A DNA stretch of 64,000 nucleotides, taken from Nitrospira sp. GTDB taxonomy: Bacteria > Nitrospirota > Nitrospiria > Nitrospirales > Nitrospiraceae. The position numbers were made by a program, and so were the translations under genes. The notes under the pieces were generated by a model. The model had not been told where the DNA came from. It was given only the letters and a program-made list of their open reading frames with translations, and made no database searches. The DNA lies in the NCBI GenBank assembly GCA_022843785.1, contig JALHMZ010000006.1, forward strand, positions 1 through 64,000, read 5' to 3'. Below, piece after piece: positions 40,755 through 49,319 of this stretch. Within the stretch, counting starts at the first letter, position 1. The number at the start of each line of letters is the position of its first letter.

Positions 40755-41945
40755 TCATGTCATGCCACCAATGATTTCCCGGTAATAGTCTTCGAGCATC
40801 GCCGCGCGAACCGGCTCAACGATCACGAGTTGCCGCTGATCGAACGTGTTGGCGCAGTAAAGATACCGTACCCCGTCAGACGTCCCCAGCTCGACATGCA
40901 CTTGCCGACCGTCCGATTGCTGGCGTGTCATCTCCTGTGTCACTGCCCGATCTTTCAATCTCTCCCATGCCGTTTGTGCCGAAGGCCAATGATTCTCATA
41001 CAAGGGCCTGTCGGAATCCCTTGGTGCGGCAACCCCGGTATTCAGATCGAAGACCTGGCCTTCATCTATCTCCGGTGATTCGTCCCACACCAAAGAGGAT
41101 CCGCGCCCTTTTTGCACGACATACAACGGTCCATCGTCTACCGCCTCCTCGATCAGTCGATACCGGATCGGTCCGGGTGGTTCAACCAACTGAAAGCCCC
41201 TTTCCGTCAATGCTCGCTGGAAGGGCACTCGCCTGGCCAGGTGTCTCACTTTTTCACAGATGACCATGCGGCCAGATGAGTCCAGGACCGCGTCGAGCCG
41301 GTCCAGCCGCCCACCGATTCCCGTTCGCCGCTCGAACTCCGTTTGCTGTTCTGCGTGATGGGCTCGCGTAAAGGTCTGCCAACTCTCGCTGGGAAGGCCC
41401 GGATCCTGCTCTGCCTGCACTAGCGCATGCGTTGCTAAAATGAGATCGAAGGAACCTCGAAGCGATTCACGCTCCACATCGAGACAGTCAAAACGAATAT
41501 TGGCCAGGCCCAGGTCCTTTGATTTCTTCCGGGCGGCTGCAATCGATGCCGATGATCGATCGACTGCGATGAACTCTCTGTCAGGAAACCGGCGGGCGTA
41601 GAAGGTGGTAAGAATTCCGACGCCGCAGCCGAAATCGAGAACGCGCCCTGCGTCACCAAGCCTGGACGCCACCGGCAACCCGACTGCTTCATAGTAGTCA
41701 TACCGTTGGCTGTGGATGACAGAAAGCATGGTCGGCTGTGCGGTGAGGTCGTAGAACGCGACTTCGTCGCGGCAATCGCCACTCCGTTTCAACTCGACCT
41801 GTCGATTGAGATAAGTTAGATCCGCGGAAGAAAGTTGTCGCCGTTGCGACGTGAAATAGTCGTGGTCGGAAGTAAATCGCTTGAGGCCCCACCGGGCAAG
41901 GTGTTCGTGCAGCGCAGTGCGTAGCTCATCTGAGGAGGAAAGCAT
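40755..41945 (-). CDS. Class I SAM-dependent methyltransferase, two-domain
   Basis: 396 residues. An N-terminal 90-residue helical segment precedes a Rossmann methyltransferase core with VLDFGCGVGILTTFYARRFP (SAM motif I) and acidic FIAVDRSSASI. From about residue 260 an extra domain follows. It may methylate a protein or small molecule; the target is unknown. The short peptide at 40463 lies behind it. Confidence 0.75.
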   Translation of the reverse strand: MLSSSDELRTALHEHLARWGLKRFTSDHDYFTSQRRQLSSADLTYLNRQVELKRSGDCRDEVAFYDLTAQPTMLSVIHSQRYDYYEAVGLPVASRLGDAGRVLDFGCGVGILTTFYARRFPDREFIAVDRSSASIAAARKKSKDLGLANIRFDCLDVERESLRGSFDLILATHALVQAEQDPGLPSESWQTFTRAHHAEQQTEFERRTGIGGRLDRLDAVLDSSGRMVICEKVRHLARRVPFQRALTERGFQLVEPPGPIRYRLIEEAVDDGPLYVVQKGRGSSLVWDESPEIDEGQVFDLNTGVAAPRDSDRPLYENHWPSAQTAWERLKDRAVTQEMTRQQSDGRQVHVELGTSDGVRYLYCANTFDQRQLVIVEPVRAAMLEDYYREIIGGMT

Positions 41946-41970
41946 GTGGCAAATGGCGCGAAAGGATTGA

Positions 41971-42068
41971 AGAGCGTATGGCTTATTAGGCTATGGTCGA
42001 TCGCGGGGTAACTGCATGCTCCTCGTTGTACGGACCATAGGCTATACGCCATCAGCCATCAGCTCTTT
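41971..42068. repeat. Intergenic palindromic repeat, copy 3
   Basis: Starts AGAGCGTATGGCTTATTAGG and ends CATAGGCTATACGCCATCAG..AGCTCTT. It is related to the copies at 3133, 5683 and 63321. It lies between the methyltransferase and proA. Confidence 0.7.
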
Positions 42069-42082
42069 CCTCCAACGACGAA

Positions 42083-43453
42083 TCACGGCCTTTTCAACAT
42101 GATCGCGTCAAAGTACGTCTCCGGAACCGGATGCGGCAAGCGAAGTTGGCCGGACCCAAACGCAACGTACTTCTCACTCGTCAACTGTTCCAATCCGATC
42201 GGCCCTTTCGCATGCAGCCGCGAACTGCTGAGTCCGATATCAGCCCCCATCCCATAGCTATCCCCCGTGTTGAGCCGGGACGACGCGTTGACGAACACCG
42301 CGCTGGCATCGACTTCGCGCGTGAAGCGCATGGCTGATTCATAGCGGGTCGTCGTAATGACAGCCGTGAGACAGGGGCCGTACTCCGCGATATGCGCCAA
42401 GGCCTCGTCCAGATTCTCCACCATTTTCACCGCCAATACGGGCCCCTGAAACTGTGCGCGCCAATCGGCATCCGTCGCCGGCACGATCGACGTATGGCCC
42501 GTCATCGCCATCTGCCCCATCAGCGCGACCGTCTTCGGGCAGCCGCGCACTTCGATCTTGAATTGATCCAGCAGCCGGTTGATCAGCGGGGGCAGAAACT
42601 GCCGCCCGATCACCTGCTGGACCAGCAAGGTATCGAGCGCATTGGCCGCGCCGAACAGCTGCGCCTTGGAATTGATGACCATATTCTGCGCCATGGGAAT
42701 ATCAGTATCCCCGTCGACGTAGAGCTGTGTAAGACCGCCGTCATGACACAGCACCGGCACTTTTGCCTGCTCCATCACCGCTTTGCGAAGACCTGCGCCA
42801 CCGCGCGGGATGATGGCGTCCAGGACTTTCACAGACCGCATCAACTCGACGGCGATGTCCTTTTCCGGACGATCGATCAAAATCCATGCGCCTGCCGGCA
42901 CTTCACTTTTTTCAGCTACTTCACGCAAGCCCGCTTCAATAGCTCGGTTTGTAAGGTTCCACTCCGACGCACCACGAAAAACACAGAGATTGCCCGATTT
43001 GAGACAAAGTGCGATCGACTCAACCATCACCAGCGGACCCAGCTCGGAAATGACCCCGATCACGCCGATGGGAACCCGCATCCGGCTGACTTGAAGCCCG
43101 TCCGGCTGCTCCCACCGAGCCGTCACGGCACCGACCGGATCGGGCAATTCGGCAATGATACGAAGCCGCTCAACCATCTCAGCAATCAAGTCGGCTGTCA
43201 TCCGTACACGCGCGACTGACGCTTTCATCCGATCCTTTTTGACATCGGCCTCGTGCGACTTCCCGACTGCGTCGACATCCTTCGTATTGGCGGCCAAGAT
43301 CGCCTCTTCGTCGGCTGCCAACCGATCTGCCATCGCCCGCAACACGCGCTCTTTGGATGGGCCCGACACCAACGCCAATCGCCTTGCCACGCTCCGGCAG
43401 TCTTTCAACAGTTTGTCTAGATACAGCTTAACGGGCACTTCCTGCATTGACAT
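42083..43453 (-). CDS. proA: Glutamate-5-semialdehyde dehydrogenase
   Basis: About 456 residues from ATG 43453 with GGGAGAG upstream. It makes glutamate-5-semialdehyde from glutamyl phosphate in proline synthesis. Typical motifs: RVPIGVIGVISELGP, IIPRGGAGLRKAV, and the catalytic cysteine in KVPVLCHDGG. NASSRLNTGDSYGMGADIGLSSSRLH is the standard C-terminal signature. The frame extends upstream into a MITE-like repeat, so the longer start is rejected. proB is not in the window. Confidence 0.94.
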   Translation of the reverse strand: MSMQEVPVKLYLDKLLKDCRSVARRLALVSGPSKERVLRAMADRLAADEEAILAANTKDVDAVGKSHEADVKKDRMKASVARVRMTADLIAEMVERLRIIAELPDPVGAVTARWEQPDGLQVSRMRVPIGVIGVISELGPLVMVESIALCLKSGNLCVFRGASEWNLTNRAIEAGLREVAEKSEVPAGAWILIDRPEKDIAVELMRSVKVLDAIIPRGGAGLRKAVMEQAKVPVLCHDGGLTQLYVDGDTDIPMAQNMVINSKAQLFGAANALDTLLVQQVIGRQFLPPLINRLLDQFKIEVRGCPKTVALMGQMAMTGHTSIVPATDADWRAQFQGPVLAVKMVENLDEALAHIAEYGPCLTAVITTTRYESAMRFTREVDASAVFVNASSRLNTGDSYGMGADIGLSSSRLHAKGPIGLEQLTSEKYVAFGSGQLRLPHPVPETYFDAIMLKRP

Positions 43454-43506
43454 CGCTCTCCCATTCACTTGCATTCGATGAACAGCTACATTCGTAGCGT
43501 CGCTAG

Positions 43507-43715
43507 CCCACATGATTCATGACAGTTCGTGACGAAACCGCCAAGACGCCGGACGAGACGGGCACGCGGAGCCCTGAGTGACCGAAGCATACTTGAAACA
43601 GTATGTTGAGGTCACGAAGGGCGAGCCTGCCCGCCTGGCTGCAGACAAACCCCGGCCAGGCATGTCGCAGCGGCGTATCGGCGGTTGCAGTAGAAGTGTT
43701 CATGAATGATGTGGG
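43507..43715. repeat. MITE-like element with terminal inverted repeats, copy 2
   Basis: Left end CCCACATGATTCATGAC and right end GTTCATGAATGATGTGGG are near-perfect inverted repeats, and similar ends bound the element at 12473-12676. The interior has AGCATACTTGAAACAGTATG, a further palindrome. It lies just upstream of proA. The rest of the gap to 44095 shows nothing recognisable. Confidence 0.7.
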
Positions 43716-44095
43716 TCGGACTATAGCACGCGATTTTTGAGGCAGTAAAGGCGACGTGATGCGGAGCAGGTCCCCTCCTGAAGACAAACGTAGTCTCACA
43801 ATGAGACGCCTTGATTTGTCCGAGTGGGCATCGCTAAGATGCGGGCGTTCACGATGTTTCAAAATATGTAACCTATATCAACCACCAAGCAACTACGACT
43901 ATGCTCTCTGCCGAAATTTACGCTACAATGCATCATCCCCAGACAGCCTTCTACACTGTGCATGTCTGCGATCCTCCGCATTTCTTTCTCTAGGCTGACA
44001 TCATTGGTTTAGTTGTTGTCTCGCAGCCCGGGTGCGCAGATATCAGCACCAAGTCTCTGTATTGATTGTCCGACAGATGGAGTTACATCGTAAGC

Positions 44096-44464
44096 ATGCT
44101 GAATCATAGCGCTTTCACAGAGGAATCCAATCCCATATTGCCTATGGCACACGGTCGAAATGTGCCCCGGATAGCAGTCACAGCGCACGTTGCCCTTCTC
44201 TCCATCTTCACCAGGGAACCGGCAGAGGGAACCCTCATAGATATCTCCCGCAAGGGAGTCCGCCTAAGTACAGAACAGAGTTTTCAACGAGACCAGAAAC
44301 TTGCGTTGAGGGTAACCCTCCCATGGGACAAGCCACCGATCGACATCCTGCTCGCTGCCGTGAAGTGGGTCCGAGGGAATCACATCGGCGTGGAATTTAT
44401 TGATCTAGAAGGAGACAACCAAGCCTCGCTGAATGCCTTCCTCCAGCCGTGGGACAAAATCTAG
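44096..44464 (+). CDS. PilZ-domain protein
   Basis: About 122 residues. GRNVPRIAV plus LIDISRKGVRLSTE fit the PilZ c-di-GMP-binding motifs, although the first Arg motif is less complete (RNVPR). GNHIGVEFIDL is the typical end. It may be a c-di-GMP sensor like the one at 30023. Confidence 0.75.
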   Translation: MLNHSAFTEESNPILPMAHGRNVPRIAVTAHVALLSIFTREPAEGTLIDISRKGVRLSTEQSFQRDQKLALRVTLPWDKPPIDILLAAVKWVRGNHIGVEFIDLEGDNQASLNAFLQPWDKI

Positions 44465-44488
44465 TCAAACAGCTGCTTCGCGCCGGTA

Positions 44489-44739
44489 TTGGAATACAAC
44501 CGGGATGCGCGCGACTTGCGCGATGAGTTGCTCTATAAGCTGACCGTCGAGGCGCAGAAACTGGTGCACGACAATCCGCTCTCGAAACGGAAAATCATTC
44601 GCCGGCTTCAGACATCCGCAACGGAGTTCTGCCATTTGCTGCCCAGACGAACAACCGCAAATCGGTCGATCAACTCTTGTCCCTCTTGCACATCTTGGAC
44701 TGTGACATCGAGCTACTTGTCCGAAGCAAGCCGACTTGA
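44489..44739 (+). pseudogene. Frameshifted antitoxin fragment
   Basis: Frame 1 reads LEYNRDARDLRDELLYKLTV...RRLQTSATEFC, then a one-base shift near 44643 continues with AQTNNRKSVDQLLSLLHILD...ELLVRSKPT and a TGA. This is the C-terminal part of a helix-turn-helix antitoxin-like protein; the N-terminus is missing. The matching toxin is not seen. Confidence 0.6.
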
Positions 44740-44850
44740 GGAAAAGCGGTATAACGGAACAACAGTGGGTGCCCATGTGGGACTATCGCCCTTCCCACCT
44801 CCCCACATGGGGTCTATCCTGCTCGACCATGGTGCGGCCAAGAAAACCGG

Positions 44851-45161
44851 CCGCCCGCCCCAATTGTCTGCACCTACCTCGGACGTGGTGACACAAAATC
44901 CGGCAGGCCGTTTCGCTTCATTCTCAATGCTTCGCGCGCCACAGTCGCCAACGTGTACTTAGCGCTCTATCCGACGTCCCTCATGGCGCATGAACTAGCG
45001 CTCGACCCGGAGCTTCTGCGCAAAGTCTGGCGTGCCCTCAATGAGCCACCTGTAGGGATTCTCCTCGGAGAGGGGCGCGTGTACGAGGCGGGCTTCACAA
45101 ACTGGAGCATCGAGAACTGAGTAATGTACCGGCGGCGTTTACCGTAGACTCGCTGCCGTAG
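44851..45161 (+). pseudogene. C-terminal fragment of a DNA methyltransferase/restriction enzyme
   Basis: One frame reads PAPIVCTYLGRGDTKSGRPF...LYPTSLMAHELALDPELLRKVW...GEGRVYEAGF and stops at 45120. A shifted frame then gives LHKLEHRELSNVPAAFTVDS and a stop at 45161, which fits the C-terminus of Eco57I-like N6-adenine methyltransferases. The catalytic NPPY domain is absent. Confidence 0.55.
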
Positions 45162-45241
45162 AACAGCCAGCCGAGAAGGTCGAAGCAGCTTGGACTCTTC
45201 GCCGGAGCATGAGAAGCAAATCACCATGGGGGTCTTGGCTC

Positions 45242-45298
45242 GTGCATCCCCCCAAGTATGGGGTTGCTAGTCCGATGCACAGAATAAAATAAGATGCG
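45242..45298. repeat. Structured repeat upstream of the HEPN gene
   Basis: GTGCATC (45242) and GATGCAC (45274) bracket an inner CCCC-AAGTAT-GGGG stem, and GATGCACAGAATAAAATAAG follows. Related pieces occur at 262-291, 47573-47595 and 48486-48590, often as TTCTGTGCRTCCCC. They sit at cassette-like gene borders. Confidence 0.5.
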
Positions 45299-45324
45299 AG
45301 CCCAATTCACTTGATGAGGGCCAC

Positions 45325-46038
45325 GTGACACAGGATATGACTGCCAAACCAAGTCCGAAGGAACTGGCCGAGGCGGTTGACCTTCGTCTCAATCGTGCTC
45401 GATCATGGCTGCACAAGTCGAGGAAGGCCGGTAGCAGTGTGCCGCCAGATCTCGATGCACAGTTCATCTTCCTTTGGATTGCCTTCAATGCGCTTTATGG
45501 GAATCGACGGCGCCGCGATCGCGATAATGCCCCTACCCCTCACGTTGGGCGTACAATCAGTGAGATTAGCGACTTCACACGCTTTCTTGAAGCGATCGAA
45601 CTTGTCTCCGATGGAAAAACAGCTTCCCTCCTGAGCCGGCCGCCGATTGCCGTACAAGCGGACAAAGTGCTAGACAATCCGTTCCTCGACCTCGACTGTT
45701 GGGAACGCTGGGAAGCAGAGGGAATCAGAGATCGACAGCAGCGCCTCACTGTCCCACGGAAGTCGTACGGTGGCCGCTCACGAACTGTCCCGGTATTCAG
45801 ACAGATTTACACCTTACGCAATCAACTACTGCATGGAGCCGCAAGTGACGCCGGCCGACGAAACCGTGAATCTCTGAAACACGCCATCCCCATTCTGGAT
45901 GCAGTCGTGGACATGCTCATTCCACTCGTCGATCGAAATCGAGCGCACATTCCTGGACTTTACCCAGTGCCGTTCCCACCTTCGACTGGTGATTCGATAC
46001 CGTTCAACAGCCTTCGCTTACGAAAGAAAGAGTCATAG
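45325..46038 (+). CDS. HEPN-domain protein
   Basis: 237 residues from GTG 45325 (GATGAGGG upstream); ATG 45337 is an alternative. The FIFLWIAFNALYG helix and the RNQLLHGAA motif (Rx4H) are hallmarks of HEPN proteins, which include ribonucleases in toxin and defence systems. There is no obvious partner nucleotidyltransferase next to it. The gene opens a run of unrelated single genes in the same direction. Confidence 0.65.
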   Translation: MTQDMTAKPSPKELAEAVDLRLNRARSWLHKSRKAGSSVPPDLDAQFIFLWIAFNALYGNRRRRDRDNAPTPHVGRTISEISDFTRFLEAIELVSDGKTASLLSRPPIAVQADKVLDNPFLDLDCWERWEAEGIRDRQQRLTVPRKSYGGRSRTVPVFRQIYTLRNQLLHGAASDAGRRNRESLKHAIPILDAVVDMLIPLVDRNRAHIPGLYPVPFPPSTGDSIPFNSLRLRKKES

Positions 46039-46208
46039 GGTCAGCAACCGTGTTGGCCAAACGTAGCTGAACAAAAGGAGCCACTTGGCGTGAGGTTGGA
46101 ATCATGGCAGACTAGCGTATAAGTCTGATCCGGCATTCCAAGATGAGATGGGATCTGATACACAGCTGGGGGATACATGATTGAGCCCTCACAAAAAGAG
46201 GAAGAGGC

Positions 46209-46664
46209 ATGAGACATTTACTATGGCTTCTAATTATTGGCTTCATGGTTACCGGTTGCGCCACGGCAGGACAAATCGGTGGCGTGCGTCTTGGCATGAC
46301 CAAGCAAGAAGTCATTGCTGTTATGGGGCCGCCAGCAAGTGTAAGTGCGCAAGGCCGAACTGAGTATCTGAATTACGCTTTATCAGAAACGGATGATCAC
46401 GCATTCTACGGCATAACCAAACCATATTTTGTTCGGCTCGTTGACGGTCGGGTTGAGTCCTATGGAAGAACCGGAGACTTTGACAGCACTAAGACACCAG
46501 CCGTTCGATTGGAGAGTGATCAAAACGTTAAACAAGATGTACGAGTAAAGGGCTCAGGCGACCTCTACGCAGAGCTTAAGAAATTAAAGGAGCTAAAAGA
46601 CTCCGGTGTAATTACTGAAGATGAGTTTCAGGCGCAGAAAAAGAAGCTCCTTGAGACCCACTAA
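46209..46664 (+). CDS. BamE-like lipoprotein with SHOCT domain
   Basis: 151 residues. Lipobox FMVTGC near residue 16, then an SmpA/OmlA-like part (IGGVRLGMTKQEVIAVMGPP), and a C-terminal SHOCT helix (LKKLKELKDSGVITEDEFQA). Its lower GC than the flanks suggests acquisition. It is probably an envelope lipoprotein, not the core BamE. Confidence 0.75.
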   Translation: MRHLLWLLIIGFMVTGCATAGQIGGVRLGMTKQEVIAVMGPPASVSAQGRTEYLNYALSETDDHAFYGITKPYFVRLVDGRVESYGRTGDFDSTKTPAVRLESDQNVKQDVRVKGSGDLYAELKKLKELKDSGVITEDEFQAQKKKLLETH

Positions 46665-46852
46665 ATCTAGCGCCCGACACCGTCATCAAATCGAGCGTAC
46701 AATACAAAATAACATGAGGCTCAGATCTTGTCCCGTTGATCGCCAAAGCATAAGACCACACATCCCATGAACACAACAATATGTGAGATGGCCCAATTCA
46801 CGCACACGGCGGTGAGATCCAACACTAGGCGTAGCGAGTAAACGGGCAAAGA

Positions 46853-47464
46853 ATGATGCTGTGCTGCGGTGCGGAGAAGCATCAGTGGGAGGAGCACGAA
46901 GTCGAGCGCGCCTGGCTCCCACGTATCCTACGGTGTTTCATCGTTGGTGAGAATCCTGGCGACAAGGCGTCGCAATACTTCTATGAGCCGCCCGAAAGCT
47001 ATGCGTCTGACCCCGTAGTAGTTCGCCGCGCTCTTCTTCGTGGTCTCCACCAGCATAGGCTCATCCGGGAAGCGACGCTTGAGGCCTTTCGCGATGCAGG
47101 CTTCCTGTTCGACCACGCGATCCGCTGCCAACTCGACTCGGACACCGTTAGCACCGAACGACAGAAAGCGATGCAATACCAGTGCCGTAGCGTCGAAGCT
47201 CCGGTCCATCTCGGAACGTGGCTCGCCACGGCGAAAGTAGTCTGGGTTATGGGACACCTGGCGAGCAACGCGGTCGGAAATGTCACTCCGGACTTTCCCC
47301 GGAAACGGCGACGGATCTCCCTGCCACCATTTCCAGGGAGCATAGCGCCTGAGTCGAGGTTCTTCTTGTCCGAATACCTCAGTTGGCGGACGGAGTCAAA
47401 AGCACCACGGTTCTGCGAAGCCTTTCTGAGATTTGCACGAGAGAAGGGGCTTGCGGACGCCTAA
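46853..47464 (+). CDS. Uracil-DNA glycosylase-like protein
   Basis: 203 residues. FIVGENPGDKASQYFY resembles the GExPG motif of uracil-DNA glycosylases, and VWVMGHLASNAVG the later conserved stretch. The catalytic pattern is not exact, so function is tentative. The stop codon (47462-47464) lies inside the first core of an attC-like site, the arrangement of integron gene cassettes. Confidence 0.45.
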   Translation: MMLCCGAEKHQWEEHEVERAWLPRILRCFIVGENPGDKASQYFYEPPESYASDPVVVRRALLRGLHQHRLIREATLEAFRDAGFLFDHAIRCQLDSDTVSTERQKAMQYQCRSVEAPVHLGTWLATAKVVWVMGHLASNAVGNVTPDFPRKRRRISLPPFPGSIAPESRFFLSEYLSWRTESKAPRFCEAFLRFAREKGLADA

Positions 47465-47547
47465 CTTGGCGTCCGACTGGACTGCGAGAACGCATTCGCT
47501 CGCCGCGGTGAGCGAACAATGTCACGGGGTTGAATCTGGTGTTATGC
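47459..47547 (+). other. attC-like recombination site
   Basis: GCCTAAC (RYYYAAC, 47459-47465) and GTTATGC (GTTRRRY, 47541-47547) are the two outer cores. Inside lie GTCCGAC and GGTTGAA as weakly paired L boxes and a central stem TTCGCTC/GAGCGAA (47495-47516). The size of 89 bp fits. The stop codon of the preceding gene sits in the first core, as usual. No integrase gene is in the window. Confidence 0.5.
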
Positions 47548-47638
47548 AGCCCCGGCGCATGAGGCTGCGTGTCCTGTGCGCACAATAAAATATGCTCCAA
47601 AGAAAGATAAGCCCCCAACTTACTCCGCTTGTGGACTC

Positions 47639-48436
47639 ATGATTCAGCCAACTCGTTTTGCTGAGTTTAATATTGTGACTATTTCAGAAGGCCAACCCTA
47701 CAGGATCGCGAAGGTTGTGTTTCACAACCGCGACGGAAGCATCCTCCTCATGTTTCCATCGTTTACTCACAATGAAGGTCTTGTTGGCGAGCTTTCGATG
47801 AAAGCTGGGGCACGGACTGCAAGTTATGGACTTGCCAATCATGGGAAGGTAGCCGGTCATCTTGTGAAATATTCCCATCACCCGGACGGTAGAGCACATT
47901 TTTCCCAAGCTGGTCGAGTCAGGACCGAGATTAAGAGACAATCCGTTCCATTAGACCGCCAACATTCTCATATGTTCACGATTCTCGTGGAGGGTCTCAA
48001 GAATTTCAGTCCTCCTCGCCTGAATGATAAGACTCCAGCGTTGATATTGAAAACAGAGGGAAATCCAAAAGCGATGAAAATAGTGGGGCGGTGGTATCCG
48101 CTTAACAAGTTGAGTGTTTTTGATAAAAACCAATCTCTCCCTGCGGCAATTTCTATTGCGTTTCCCGATGGAAAGCAGTCCATGGGCTGGCTTGTTGCGC
48201 CGCCGCTGGACAGCCGATACAGTCAGTTCGGCCTGTTTATGGTTCCAGAGGAAATCGCTCCTTTATCGATAGACGACGATCCGTGTTTAATCTTTCTTGG
48301 CGGATTCGACCCGTCAGATATTGCCGTAGACTATTCCAGGGATACTTCTTTCCTTTTCCTCAAATATCCATGTTTGGATGCTGATGACCTCAGGAAATCT
48401 ATTGGCTCTATTGATTTCTCCCCAATAGAGAAATAG
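47639..48436 (+). CDS. Protein of unknown function
   Basis: About 265 residues from ATG 47639; a GTG at 47576 is possible. No family recognised. The sequence is beta-rich ([40 protein letters not shown]) with [15 protein letters not shown] near the end. GC is lower than in the core. It follows the attC-like site, so it may be a second cassette gene, but no site is seen after it. Confidence 0.5.
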   Translation: MIQPTRFAEFNIVTISEGQPYRIAKVVFHNRDGSILLMFPSFTHNEGLVGELSMKAGARTASYGLANHGKVAGHLVKYSHHPDGRAHFSQAGRVRTEIKRQSVPLDRQHSHMFTILVEGLKNFSPPRLNDKTPALILKTEGNPKAMKIVGRWYPLNKLSVFDKNQSLPAAISIAFPDGKQSMGWLVAPPLDSRYSQFGLFMVPEEIAPLSIDDDPCLIFLGGFDPSDIAVDYSRDTSFLFLKYPCLDADDLRKSIGSIDFSPIEK

Positions 48437-48485
48437 CGTCATGAATTGGGGTCACCTCGAAGTGTCCGTCAAACCCAGGCTAGCT

Positions 48486-48590
48486 CAAGTCTTGTTCTGT
48501 GCATCCCCAGAACGAACCAGGAGACAGTCAAGATCAACCAAAATGGCCAGATCTGGTTCTATGCGTCCCCGTGGGCAGGTCTAGGTCCGA
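48486..48590. repeat. Two copies of the TTCTGTGCRTCCCC repeat
   Basis: CAAGTCTTGTTCTGTGCATC at 48486 and CAGATCTGGTTCTATGCGTC at 48548 are related to 262-281 (CAGATCTTGTTCTGTGCGTC). In the first, GTTCTG and CAGAAC form a 6-bp stem. The second continues with CTAGGTCCGATG, like the repeat at 45242. Confidence 0.6.
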
Positions 48591-48680
48591 TGGCGTGACC
48601 GCTGTGCATCGAATTCCCCCTGGGCGCTTTACCACGCACCGCCTGGAGCGAGGCCTAGCAAACCAACCGCCTCAGTGACG

Positions 48681-49019
48681 TCAGACGATCCCAAGGAATA
48701 CCGCAAGCGAGCGGTCAACACGCACCAGAAGATCGTGGTCCAGGGAGCCAATGCGGGGGCCGAGTGTGTCTTGCGGGACCGTGACGATCTTGTCGATCAT
48801 GATCTGCGACACTTGCTGGAGACCGTTGGATGCGGACGGCTCTACGGTTAGGCGGAAGAGCGGAGCGTCGAGAATCTCCGTGGTCAACAGGCAGATCGTC
48901 ACGCTGCCAATGGCAGAAAAGAGGTCTGATTGCAGGATGAGGGCAGGACGGGGTTTGCCGCTGTAATGGCCTTTAGCGGCGACAGTCACAATATCGCCCC
49001 GTTTTATGCGGGGTCCCAC
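48681..49019 (-). CDS. mazF: MazF/PemK-type toxin
   Basis: About 112 residues if begun at GTG 49019. IKRGDIVTVAAKGHYSGKPRPALILQSD is the MazF N-terminal pattern, and VTICLLTTEIL follows. MazF enzymes are sequence-specific mRNA endonucleases. The expected ATG of the family is ATA at 49007 (ATAAAACGG), where it would overlap the antitoxin TAA. It may be silenced, start at GTG, or use ATA. Confidence 0.8.
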   Translation of the reverse strand: MGPRIKRGDIVTVAAKGHYSGKPRPALILQSDLFSAIGSVTICLLTTEILDAPLFRLTVEPSASNGLQQVSQIMIDKIVTVPQDTLGPRIGSLDHDLLVRVDRSLAVFLGIV

Positions 49020-49225
49020 GCAGCGATCTCTGCGATAAAATTCAGTGCGGGCTTTTCCTGAGCGGAACGGGCGGCGAGACGCGCCTGCCGACGGCACTCG
49101 CCGGCGAACCCTGCGGCACGTGTGTCTGGAACCCAGATCTGGACCGGCCGCAGCCCCTTGCGGCGTAAGCGTCGGCGATAACGGCTTTGCTTCTCCTGCG
49201 GGGTCAGATTCGTATTGGTAGACAT
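49004..49225 (-). CDS. mazE: MazE-type antitoxin (DUF3018)
   Basis: 73 residues. SRYRRRLRRKGLRPVQIWVPDTRAAGFAGECRRQ is the DUF3018 MazE-family signature, and the C-terminal LNFIAEIAAWDPA should bind MazF. The TAA overlaps the toxin's start region. The antitoxin comes first, the usual mazEF order. Confidence 0.85.
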   Translation of the reverse strand: MSTNTNLTPQEKQSRYRRRLRRKGLRPVQIWVPDTRAAGFAGECRRQARLAARSAQEKPALNFIAEIAAWDPA

Positions 49226-49319
49226 GGAAGAGGCCCTTCTGGTCCGTTCTTAAAACTAGATTACCATATTTCCTGGTAACATGTGACTTAATTTAACCGG
49301 CGGGACGCACGTACCCAAT

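Noticed and set aside
46668..46835. Possible second attC site before the glycosylase-like gene
   Set aside because: GCCCGAC and ACTAGGC are poor core matches and no convincing stem joins them.
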